Assembly: GCA_003141915.1 (NCBI GenBank) | Contig: PLNY01000316.1 | Span: forward strand, 1,910-7,660 | Source: Anaerolineae bacterium | GTDB lineage: Bacteria > Chloroflexota > Anaerolineae > Anaerolineales > Villigracilaceae | Direction of reading: 5' to 3' | DNA: 5,751 bases | Part shown: positions 1-5,741 of the stretch, in pieces | How positions within the stretch are numbered: the stretch's first letter is position 1 | How the letters are laid out: every line of letters starts with the position of its first letter | Notes under the pieces: model-generated | Told to the model about the DNA's origin: nothing | What the model saw: only the letters and a program-made list of their open reading frames with translations | Databases searched by the model: none | Translations under genes and position numbers: made by a program

Positions 1-696
1 AAGGATTTGGTCTCGTCGGTTTCCCATCAACCGACGGATAATGATCCTGTATTCAAGCCGCTTCTTGAAGCGAGTCAAAACCTCGACATCGTGGTCGGCT
101 TTGTGGACGAAGATGCGCGTCACCGCTTTTATATTGCGTCCGCCTATCTCTCCGCCGGACGCGTGCTTCACGTTCATCATAAAGTTTATCTGCCCACGTA
201 TGCCTTGTTTGACGAGGCCCGCTTCTTCGCACGCGGCGATTCGATCCGCGCCTTTGATACCCGCTTCGGGCGCATGGGCATGTTGATCTGCGAGGATTTC
301 TGGCACGCTTCGCCGCCTTATCTTTTGTGGCTGGATGGAGCGGATATATTGCTATTCTCATCGGCCTCGCCGGGACGCGGCTTGAGCAGGCACGATAAAC
401 TCGAATCGGCATGGTGGGTGGAAAACGTCAATCAATCGTATGCCAATTTATTCACCAGTTATGTGGTGCATAGCAACCGCGTGGGTTATGAAGACGGTTT
501 AAATTTCTGGGGCGCGGCAACCGTCCATGACCCCAGGGGCGAAAGGCTTGTTCTTGGCCCGTACTTTGAAGAAGCATTGACGATGGCGACACTCGACTTG
601 AATCAAATCCGCCGCACGCGGGCGCGTCTGCCGTTGATGCGCGATGAACGCGCCGACCTCGTCCATAAAGAACTGACTCGCATTTTATCGAAATGA
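1..696 (+). CDS. Nitrilase-superfamily amidase, probable glutaminase subunit of NAD+ synthetase (5' end missing)
   Basis: The reading frame is open from the first base, so the gene is cut by the window edge; the TTG at 7 need not be the start. Two of the three nitrilase catalytic residues are visible: Lys in HHKVYLPTY (codon 181-183) and Cys in LICEDFW (codon 289-291). The catalytic Glu would lie in the missing N-terminal part, roughly 60-80 residues. The LPTY-x2-FDEARFF stretch (187-228) matches the glutaminase domain of glutamine-dependent NAD+ synthetases (typically LPNYGVFDExRYF) better than a generic nitrilase. The family hydrolyses C-N bonds through a Cys-Glu-Lys triad; here the inferred job is to release ammonia from glutamine for the synthetase encoded next door. 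The stop overlaps the nadE start by 4 bases. A stand-alone amidase with another substrate is possible but less likely. It would be cytosolic. Confidence 0.85.
   Translation, partial: KDLVSSVSHQPTDNDPVFKPLLEASQNLDIVVGFVDEDARHRFYIASAYLSAGRVLHVHHKVYLPTYALFDEARFFARGDSIRAFDTRFGRMGMLICEDFWHASPPYLLWLDGADILLFSSASPGRGLSRHDKLESAWWVENVNQSYANLFTSYVVHSNRVGYEDGLNFWGAATVHDPRGERLVLGPYFEEALTMATLDLNQIRRTRARLPLMRDERADLVHKELTRILSK
693..696 (+). promoter_or_regulatory. ATGA start/stop overlap, translational coupling
   Basis: The ATG of nadE (693-695) overlaps the TGA stop of the amidase gene (694-696). There is no good Shine-Dalgarno sequence just upstream, so nadE is probably translated by reinitiation. This would keep the two subunits near equal amounts. 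The nadE frame has a TAA at 666-668, so the two reading frames are distinct in the sequence as given. Confidence 0.6.
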
Positions 697-1517
697 ACAT
701 TGACCTGAGCATTCATACTGACCTTGCACGCAAGATCCTAACCGGCTTTATCAAAAGCGAAATCACGCGTTTTGGATTCGCGCGCGCGGTCATCGGTCTT
801 TCAGGCGGAATCGATTCGGCGCTTTCGTGTGCGCTGGCGGCGGAAGCATTGGGCCCCGAGAATGTTCTCGCAATACGCATGCCATATAAAACGTCATCGC
901 CTGATTCATTGGTAGACGCCGAGAAAACGGCGACCCGCTTCGGCGTCCGGATGGAAACGATTGAGATCACGCCGATGGTCGAGCCGATGATCCAGCGCGA
1001 CCCGCAAATATCCAATCTCCGAAAAGGCAATCTGATGGCGCGCTCTCGAATGATTGTTTTATACGACCAATCCCAGGCTTTCAAGGGTCTGGTGGTCGGC
1101 ACGAGCAACAAAACGGAAATCCTTCTCGGATATACCACGCTGTGGGGCGACATGGCTTCGGCGCTCAACCCAATCGGCGATTTATATAAGACCCAAGTGT
1201 GGCAGCTTTCGCGCGCGATGGGTGTGCCGCAATCGGTGATTGATAAGCCGCCGTCTGCTGATCTGTGGCAGGGTCAAACCGATGAGAGCGACCTGGGTTT
1301 CACTTATGCTGAAGCGGATAAGTTGCTTTTTCTTTTGGTGGACAGGCGATATTCGGTTGAAGATTGTGTTGCCGCCGGCTTCAAGAAAGAGTTTGTCGAT
1401 CAAGTGGTGGAACGGATTCGCCGCAGTCAATATAAACGAATGATGCCGCCGATTGCGAAGTTGAGCAATCGCACCGTCGGAATTGATTTCCTGTATTTAC
1501 GCGATTGGGGCACTTAA
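693..1517 (+). CDS. nadE: NAD+ synthetase (synthetase domain only)
   Basis: The 274-residue protein catalyses the last step of NAD+ synthesis: amidation of deamido-NAD+ with ATP, using ammonia or glutamine-derived ammonia. It belongs to the N-type ATP pyrophosphatase fold. The PP-loop SGGIDS is at residues 37-42. KGNLMARSRM (111-120) matches the conserved GN-x2-AR-x-RM segment. GTSNKTE (136-142), TLWGDMA (149-155) and GDLYKTQV (162-169) follow in the family order. KPPSADLWQGQTDE (185-198) is the loop that closes over the active site. The length fits the ammonia-type enzyme or the C-terminal half of the fused glutamine-type enzyme. The start at 693 is well placed, about 35 residues before the PP-loop. 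The neighbouring amidase suggests glutamine use. It is probably co-transcribed with both neighbours. I am confident of the activity; the glutamine dependence is inferred from context. Confidence 0.93.
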   Translation: MNIDLSIHTDLARKILTGFIKSEITRFGFARAVIGLSGGIDSALSCALAAEALGPENVLAIRMPYKTSSPDSLVDAEKTATRFGVRMETIEITPMVEPMIQRDPQISNLRKGNLMARSRMIVLYDQSQAFKGLVVGTSNKTEILLGYTTLWGDMASALNPIGDLYKTQVWQLSRAMGVPQSVIDKPPSADLWQGQTDESDLGFTYAEADKLLFLLVDRRYSVEDCVAAGFKKEFVDQVVERIRRSQYKRMMPPIAKLSNRTVGIDFLYLRDWGT

Positions 1518-1549
1518 GCCCGATTTCCAATTTTAGTGTTGCCTGAAAA

Positions 1550-2791
1550 ATGCATATTCCCCCTGCATTAAAACATCGTCGGTTCTTTTATCTTTGGCTC
1601 GGGCAATTGATTTCGGTTGCCGGGACTCAAATGCAGGTTTGGGCCATCTTCTGGCACATCCGCACCCTGACGGATCAGCCCATTGCCATCAGCGGAGTGG
1701 GACTGGCGCGCATCCTGCCGGTGATTTTCTTTTCACTCGTCAGCGGCGCGGTCGCTGATTCCTATAATCGCCGCAAGATCATTTTCATTACTCAATCCAG
1801 TGCCATGGTTCTCGCATTGATCCTTGCGCTGTTGACTTTCTTCGGACATATCACCCTCTGGTACATTTATCTGATCACTGCGCTTCAAGCGATGGTGATG
1901 TCGTTCGATGGACCGGCACGCGCGGCGTTGATTCCGAATCTCGTTCCCACTGAAGATTTGGCCAACGCCTTCAGCTTGAACTCGATTGCGTTTCAAGCCG
2001 GTTCAGTCATTGGTCCGGCGATTACCGGTTTTGTCATCGCCGCAAGCGGACTCGCAAGTGTTTATTATATTAATGCCATCTCTTATCTGGCCGTGATTTT
2101 GGCCTTGATCCTCATCGGAAGTGTGCCGCAGAAATTTGAACGCCGTTCAACCGGCATCTCGCTTCAAGCCATTCGCGAAGGCATTCATTTCATTGTCAAC
2201 AAGCCGATCATTTTTTCATCCATGATCCTGGATTTCATCGCGACCTTCTTCGCCTCTGCCAATACGCTGATGCCCTTTGTTGCGAATGATGTCCTGCATG
2301 TGAGCGTGGTTGCATACGGCTGGCTTTCCGCGGCGCAGTCAGTGGGGGCGGTGCTGGCGGCCACGATCATTTCGCAAGTGCATCAATTGCGCAAACAAGG
2401 TCCACTCTTTTTGGGCGCGGTGTTCATATTCGGCCTGGCGACGGTTGTTTTTGGCGCGGCCACTTCCTTCGCCGTGGCGTGGATCGCGTTGGCGGTCACC
2501 GGCGCGGCAGATGGAGTCAGCACCATTATCCGCAATACGATTCGTCAGTTGCAAACGCCGGATGAAATGCGCGGGCGGATGACGAGCATCAATCAAATAT
2601 TTTTCAATGGCGGGCCGCAACTGGGAGAGTTTGAAGCGGGCGCTGCGGCCCAATTGTTCGGAACGCCGTTTGCCATCATCAGCGGCGGAATCGGTTGCAT
2701 CATCGGTCTGGGCTTTATTTCAGTCAAATGGCCGAGGATTTGGAGATATAACGGTGATGAACCGATGGCGGCTGGCTTAACCGCCGATTAA
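1550..2791 (+). CDS. MFS exporter of the EntS-like (MFS_3) group
   Basis: The 413-residue integral membrane protein has about 11-12 hydrophobic segments, roughly at 12-37, 46-69, 77-98, 102-118, 143-166, 170-192, 221-245, 254-275, 286-305, 307-327, 345-370 and 372-392. The cytoplasmic loop between helices 2 and 3 carries the MFS motif GAVADSYNRRK (66-76). SFDGPARAALIPNLVP (118-133), the NSIAFQAGSVIGPAITG stretch (144-160), PDEMRGRMTSIN (337-348) and GEFEAGAAAQLFG (359-371) are typical of the EntS/MFS_3 group. Members are proton-driven exporters of siderophores, drugs or unknown small molecules; the substrate here cannot be told. It starts 33 bases after the nadE stop with no clear Shine-Dalgarno sequence (CCTGAAAA before ATG), so read-through from nadE is likely. 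Nothing links it functionally to NAD synthesis. The family call is firm; the substrate is unknown. Confidence 0.88.
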   Translation: MHIPPALKHRRFFYLWLGQLISVAGTQMQVWAIFWHIRTLTDQPIAISGVGLARILPVIFFSLVSGAVADSYNRRKIIFITQSSAMVLALILALLTFFGHITLWYIYLITALQAMVMSFDGPARAALIPNLVPTEDLANAFSLNSIAFQAGSVIGPAITGFVIAASGLASVYYINAISYLAVILALILIGSVPQKFERRSTGISLQAIREGIHFIVNKPIIFSSMILDFIATFFASANTLMPFVANDVLHVSVVAYGWLSAAQSVGAVLAATIISQVHQLRKQGPLFLGAVFIFGLATVVFGAATSFAVAWIALAVTGAADGVSTIIRNTIRQLQTPDEMRGRMTSINQIFFNGGPQLGEFEAGAAAQLFGTPFAIISGGIGCIIGLGFISVKWPRIWRYNGDEPMAAGLTAD

Positions 2792-2825
2792 TTTCAACCT
2801 ACAATTCCCATACGATTTCATAACA

Positions 2826-2836
2826 GATTTCAAATC
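2826..2836. promoter_or_regulatory. Candidate operator palindrome GATTTCAAATC
   Basis: A perfect 11-base inverted repeat (GATTT-C-AAATC) ends 4 bases before the -35 box of the SWIM gene promoter. Its ATTTCAAATC part recurs exactly at 2949-2958, between the terminator-like stem-loop and the ribosome binding site. The position would suit an activator or repressor site, but the element is short and AT-rich, so chance is possible. Confidence 0.25.
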
Positions 2837-2840
2837 GCGA

Positions 2841-2869
2841 TTGACTTGTCCTCGGAATCTGGCTATACT
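2841..2869 (+). promoter_or_regulatory. Sigma-70-type promoter of the SWIM gene
   Basis: TTGACT (2841-2846) and TATACT (2864-2869) are separated by exactly 17 bases. Each differs from consensus at one position. Transcription should begin near 2876. This is the strongest promoter I can see in the window. It separates the SWIM gene from the upstream nadE-MFS unit and gives a leader of about 100 nt. Confidence 0.75.
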
Positions 2870-2875
2870 CGACAT

Positions 2876-2950
2876 GCTATGCGATTTCTGACGGACAATG
2901 AGTTGGTTCTTTAATCGGAAAAGACACGCGTTTCTGCGCGTGTCTTTTAT
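2876..2950 (+). ncRNA. Leader RNA ending in an attenuator, or short independent RNA
   Basis: The segment runs from the predicted transcription start to the end of the terminator-like stem-loop, about 75 nt. If the stem-loop stops transcription fully or partly, this is a small RNA or an attenuated leader. It contains an 11-codon ORF (2879-2914, MRFLTDNELVL) whose stop lies 4 bases before the stem. I recognise no known RNA family. The 5' end is inferred from the promoter. Confidence 0.3.
2919..2950 (+). terminator. Intrinsic terminator or attenuator hairpin
   Basis: AAAAGACACGCG (2919-2930) and CGCGTGTCTTTT (2937-2948) form a perfect 12-bp stem around a 6-base loop. The descending arm runs into TTTTATTT. 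It lies between the promoter and the SWIM coding region, so it cannot be a simple end-of-gene terminator for the SWIM gene. It could also stop read-through from the MFS gene 128 bases upstream. Confidence 0.65.
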
Positions 2951-2960
2951 TTCAAATCCG

Positions 2961-2967
2961 AAAGGAG
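2961..2967 (+). promoter_or_regulatory. Strong ribosome binding site of the SWIM gene
   Basis: AAAGGAG sits 8 bases before the ATG at 2976, which fixes that start. It is the only near-perfect Shine-Dalgarno sequence among the genes here whose starts are visible, suggesting high translation once the hairpin is passed. Confidence 0.8.
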
Positions 2968-2975
2968 ATTGAAAG

Positions 2976-3218
2976 ATGGATTCTGGAATGATCGGAAAGA
3001 TCGAAAAAGCCAAGCGGTATGCCGAGGAACGGAATCGCTTTCGCTTCAACAAATTCGAACTTACTTTTCACGGGGACAATAATAATCATCACGTAACCTT
3101 TGGTGATGGGACTTTCGAATGTGACTGCGAGTTCTTCATCACCCATCAGCGCTGTGGACACACGATGGCGCTTGAGATTCTACTGAAAGACATGATCCCC
3201 GCCCCGGTTCAGGCCTGA
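2976..3218 (+). CDS. Small stand-alone SWIM zinc-finger protein
   Basis: The 80-residue protein has a basic, helix-prone N-terminus (residues 6-25, with KIEKAKRYAEERNRFRF), a beta-rich middle (27-47) and a SWIM-type metal site: Cys49, Cys51, Cys60 and His62, that is CxC-x8-CxH. The segment after it (TMALEILL) is a likely helix. SWIM fingers bind zinc and are known in SWI2/SNF2 ATPases, MuDR transposases and other proteins, where they mediate DNA or protein contacts. Here the finger is the whole protein rather than part of an enzyme, so its role and partner are unknown. I remember similar short proteins from Chloroflexota, but cannot check this. It is monocistronic: it has its own promoter, an attenuator-like leader, a strong ribosome binding site and a terminator 22 bases after its stop. 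It would be cytosolic. Confidence 0.85.
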   Translation: MDSGMIGKIEKAKRYAEERNRFRFNKFELTFHGDNNNHHVTFGDGTFECDCEFFITHQRCGHTMALEILLKDMIPAPVQA

Positions 3219-3239
3219 GGCGGACAACTGAATAAAAGC

Positions 3240-3275
3240 GTCCGGCCCTCCGACTTTGGAGGGCTGGATTGTTTA
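3240..3275 (+). terminator. Intrinsic terminator of the SWIM gene
   Basis: CCGGCCCTCC (3242-3251) pairs with GGAGGGCTGG (3258-3267) with one G-U pair and a 6-base loop (GACTTT). One A-U and one G-U pair extend the base of the stem. The tail ATTGTTT is U-rich but interrupted. It begins 22 bases after the SWIM stop codon. Confidence 0.8.
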
Positions 3276-3286
3276 AAGGCTGATAT

Positions 3287-3388
3287 ATATGTCGTTGCAG
3301 GTCTTCGAGAGGCAATTTCATGGCTAGAGCGAACAACCATGTTGATGAAAGAGGAGATTGCTTCGCAAAAACGCTCGTAATGACATAT
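3287..3388 (+). repeat. About 100-bp imperfect palindromic element
   Basis: The ends are perfect inverted repeats, ATATGTC (3287-3293) and GACATAT (3382-3388). The pairing continues inward with G-U pairs (3294-3298 with 3377-3381). A middle stem joins GCAATTTC (3312-3319) to GAGATTGC (3354-3361), and a short inner stem joins ATGG (3320-3323) to CCAT (3337-3340). The arms resemble TGTCATTGCGAG...GAAGCAATCTC, a dispersed repeat I remember from many environmental bacterial genomes. A non-autonomous REP- or MITE-like element is the best reading. It has no coding capacity that I can support. It ends 9 bases before the -10 box of the next gene. Confidence 0.6.
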
Positions 3389-3397
3389 GAATTCGAG

Positions 3398-3403
3398 TAC
3401 AAT
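3398..3403 (+). promoter_or_regulatory. Candidate -10 box of the transpeptidase gene
   Basis: TACAAT lies 7 bases before the ATG at 3411, so transcription would start at or beside the start codon and give a leaderless mRNA. There is no Shine-Dalgarno sequence before 3411, which agrees. The -35 position (TCGTAA at 3375-3380, 17-base spacing) is poor and lies inside the right arm of the palindromic element. Confidence 0.4.
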
Positions 3404-3410
3404 CTTTTGC

Positions 3411-4490
3411 ATGTCAAAATATTTTTCCCGCCGTGATTTTCTCAAGCTCGGTGGACTCGGCTTGGGAAGTCTGGCATTCAATCGTTTTGCGCCAAATATT
3501 TTCACGCCGGACTTTATCAATTTCGACGACGGTGATATTGTGCGCGTGGCGACCACATCGGTAAGCGTTTATAGTACGCCTTCCCTCGATCTAACCAAAT
3601 CTGCCATTACCAGCACATGGTATAAGGATGATCTCGTCCACGTCTATGAGCAGGTGACTTCAGAGGACCCGGACTTGAAATACAATCCGATTTGGTATCG
3701 CGTGTGGGGCGGATATATGTGGCGCGCCCGGCTCCAGCCGGTGAAGACGCTGCTTAATCTTCCGCTGACATCCATTCCAGACGGCATGCGCTTGCTTGCT
3801 GAAGTCACGGTTCCGTTTACGCAACCCTGGCGATTTTCCAAGGCGTTTGGTTGGCAATCTCTGAACTTTCGACTATATTACGAATCGGTATATTGGATCG
3901 AAACGATTGTGGATGGGCCGGACAATCAACCCTGGTATCGTATTTACGATGATCTAACGGGCAATTATTCTTATGCAAATGCGACTCATTTGCGGCCGAT
4001 CCTGCCTGAGACTTTAGGTTATATCTCGCCGGATGTCCCGGCGGACAATAAACGTATCGAAGTGAATTTGACCACGCAAACTTTGGTTGCTTACGAAAAT
4101 GATATTATTGTTTTTCAGACGAATATTTCCTCCGGCATTCCATCTGCAAATCACACCACAACACCTAAAGGGGAATTCCACATTCAGGACAAATATCCAT
4201 CCAAGCACATGGGCAATGGAAATCTCGCCGCAGGCCCTGACGATTATGAACTACCCGGCGTGCCATGGACTTCCTTTTTTACGGATTACGGTCATGCGTT
4301 TCATGGGACATACTGGCATGATAACTTTGGAACGCCGATGAGCCATGGCTGTGTCAACATGCGCACGGCAGAGGCAAAGTGGCTTTTCTTTTGGGCAAAG
4401 CCTCAAACCAAGAACTGGTCCTCCTATCTTCCGCAATCCGATAAGATAGATGACAACGGCTACGGCACAATTGTAAATATTCATTACTAA
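3411..4490 (+). CDS. Tat-exported L,D-transpeptidase (YkuD domain) with SH3-like modules
   Basis: The 359-residue protein starts with a textbook twin-arginine signal, SRRDFLK (residues 6-12), followed by a hydrophobic stretch (13-23), so it should be exported folded by the Tat pathway. ATG 3411 is preferred over the in-frame ATG at 3387 because it puts the Arg pair near the N-terminus. No lipobox and no clear AxA cleavage site are seen, so it may stay membrane-anchored. Two SH3-like beta modules seem to occupy about 44-110 and 127-197. The YkuD catalytic domain (about 214-358) has HAFHGTYWH (295-303) and the SHGCVNM signature (311-317), with catalytic Cys314. The family forms or edits L,D peptide cross-links, classically meso-diaminopimelate 3-3 links or lipoprotein attachment, outside the cytoplasmic membrane. 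The precise bond here is unknown. It is followed 1 nt later by a DNA methyltransferase gene, an unexpected partner. Confidence 0.9.
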   Translation: MSKYFSRRDFLKLGGLGLGSLAFNRFAPNIFTPDFINFDDGDIVRVATTSVSVYSTPSLDLTKSAITSTWYKDDLVHVYEQVTSEDPDLKYNPIWYRVWGGYMWRARLQPVKTLLNLPLTSIPDGMRLLAEVTVPFTQPWRFSKAFGWQSLNFRLYYESVYWIETIVDGPDNQPWYRIYDDLTGNYSYANATHLRPILPETLGYISPDVPADNKRIEVNLTTQTLVAYENDIIVFQTNISSGIPSANHTTTPKGEFHIQDKYPSKHMGNGNLAAGPDDYELPGVPWTSFFTDYGHAFHGTYWHDNFGTPMSHGCVNMRTAEAKWLFFWAKPQTKNWSSYLPQSDKIDDNGYGTIVNIHY

Positions 4491-4491
4491 C

Positions 4492-5739
4492 ATGCCCATT
4501 CTAACTTGGCCTTCGAAGCATCACACGGACCCTCAACCCGCTTCGCTGATAAAGGACTCAATCGTCTTTCCAGGTGGATGCGGCTATCCAAACGTCCAAT
4601 CGGAGAATCGTTTGCTCCTCGGCGATAATCTCGCAGTCATGGCCGCGCTCCTGCCGGATTACGAAGGCCGAATCAATCTAATCTATGCCGACCCTCCGTT
4701 CTTCACCAATCGTAAATATTCGGCGCGCATTGGGCGCGGCGAAGACTCGCGCAAGCCTGAAGAATGGGTATTAGCGGAAGGCTACCACGATCATTGGCTT
4801 GACCTCGATACGTATCTCGATTTTTTATATCAGCGCTTGCAGTTGATGTATCGTTTACTCTCTCCCAATGGCACTCTTTATCTTCACCTCGACTGGCATG
4901 TCGATTCTTATGCCCGCCTTCTGCTCGACGAAATCTTCGGCCACGATCATTTGCTCAACGAAATCATCTGGACTTATCACGGCCCGTCGCCTATTCGACG
5001 TGCGTTCAATCGCAAGCACGATACGATCCTGGCTTATGTAAAAGGCGATGATTACACTTTCAATGCGGATGCGGTTCGCGAACCGTATCATCCCTCGACA
5101 ATTCAAACGTTCAAAGCCTCGCCGAAAGCGGGCTTTGGCAAAATACCGAATCTTGAACGCGGGAAGGTGCCGGAAGATTGGTGGTACTTTCCGGTGGTGG
5201 CGCGCTTGCATAATGAACGGACTGGTTATCCTACGCAAAAGCCTGAGGGCTTGTTGGAGCGTATCATTCGGGCATCATCCAATAAAGATGATTTGGTTGC
5301 AGACTTTTTTTGCGGCTCAGGAACTACGCCCGTAGTGGCGGCGCGATTGGAAAGAAAATTTATTGCATCTGATATTATGTTGCGAGCCATTCACACCATT
5401 TGCCAGCGATTGACTGCATCATCAGCAGAATCGTTTAGTTTTGAACGCGATGCATGTTTTGATTTGCAATATGCCGATTCAGCAAAAATTAAAGTGGATA
5501 TATTGCCCAATGCAGTAAAGATAGAGACGCGGCTGCCCATTGATTATTGGGAGATTGATCCGGCTTGGGATGGGGAAATTTTCAAGAGCGCCGCGCAAGC
5601 TCAACGTCCGTTGCGAAGCGGAGAAATATCAAAGGAATTAAAGATACTTGAACCTGCACAAGTACACGTCAAAACCGGACGCAGTGTCTGCATCCGGTTG
5701 GTGACGGTTGAGGGGGAAATGTTTCAGATCGTCAGATAG
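4492..5739 (+). CDS. Beta-class site-specific DNA methyltransferase (probably adenine-N6)
   Basis: The 415-residue enzyme transfers a methyl group from S-adenosylmethionine to a base in DNA. Motif IV, ADPPFFTNRKY (66-76), comes before motif I, DFFCGSGTT (271-279), which is the beta-class order. DPPF favours N6-adenine over N4-cytosine (usually SPPY), but does not settle it. The N-terminal RLLLGDNLAVMAALLPDYEGRI region (40-61) and GYPTQKPEGLLERII (245-259, motif X region) are also typical. The variable region between about 150 and 240 should hold target recognition. Residues from about 330 to 415 form an extra C-terminal module, starting near DYWEIDPAWDGEIF (351-364), that I do not recognise. 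The ATG follows the transpeptidase stop by 1 nt, without a Shine-Dalgarno sequence. No restriction gene is seen; only 12 bases follow the stop. It may be an orphan enzyme or part of a system extending beyond the window. Confidence 0.88.
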   Translation: MPILTWPSKHHTDPQPASLIKDSIVFPGGCGYPNVQSENRLLLGDNLAVMAALLPDYEGRINLIYADPPFFTNRKYSARIGRGEDSRKPEEWVLAEGYHDHWLDLDTYLDFLYQRLQLMYRLLSPNGTLYLHLDWHVDSYARLLLDEIFGHDHLLNEIIWTYHGPSPIRRAFNRKHDTILAYVKGDDYTFNADAVREPYHPSTIQTFKASPKAGFGKIPNLERGKVPEDWWYFPVVARLHNERTGYPTQKPEGLLERIIRASSNKDDLVADFFCGSGTTPVVAARLERKFIASDIMLRAIHTICQRLTASSAESFSFERDACFDLQYADSAKIKVDILPNAVKIETRLPIDYWEIDPAWDGEIFKSAAQAQRPLRSGEISKELKILEPAQVHVKTGRSVCIRLVTVEGEMFQIVR

Positions 5740-5741
5740 GA

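Noticed and set aside
713..1168. Long minus-strand open frame opposite nadE
   Set aside because: It is a shadow of the conserved nadE frame, has no recognisable domain and lacks a ribosome binding site. The same holds for the minus-strand frames at 53-412, 2339-2653 and 4855-5238.
2764..2792. GGCGG...CCGCC inverted repeat at the end of the MFS gene as a terminator
   Set aside because: The stem is only about five pairs, lies within the last codons and has no U-run after it.
2777..3161. Minus-strand open frames across the SWIM gene and its leader
   Set aside because: They run through a near-consensus + strand promoter, a hairpin and the SWIM coding frame, and show no recognisable protein features.
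3387..3410. In-frame ATG at 3387, giving 8 extra residues on the transpeptidase
   Set aside because: The extension MNSSTIFC overlaps the end of the palindromic element and the -10 box, and pushes the twin-arginine motif further from the N-terminus. ATG 3411 fits a Tat signal better.
2792..3410. CRISPR array, tRNA or small rRNA in the two intergenic gaps
   Set aside because: There are no regularly spaced repeats and no cloverleaf or conserved tRNA arms. The structures present are single hairpins and one palindromic element.
4470..4491. A separate promoter for the methyltransferase in the AT-rich end of the transpeptidase gene
   Set aside because: TAAATA-like matches exist, but there is no matching -35 box, and AT-rich sequence gives such matches by chance.
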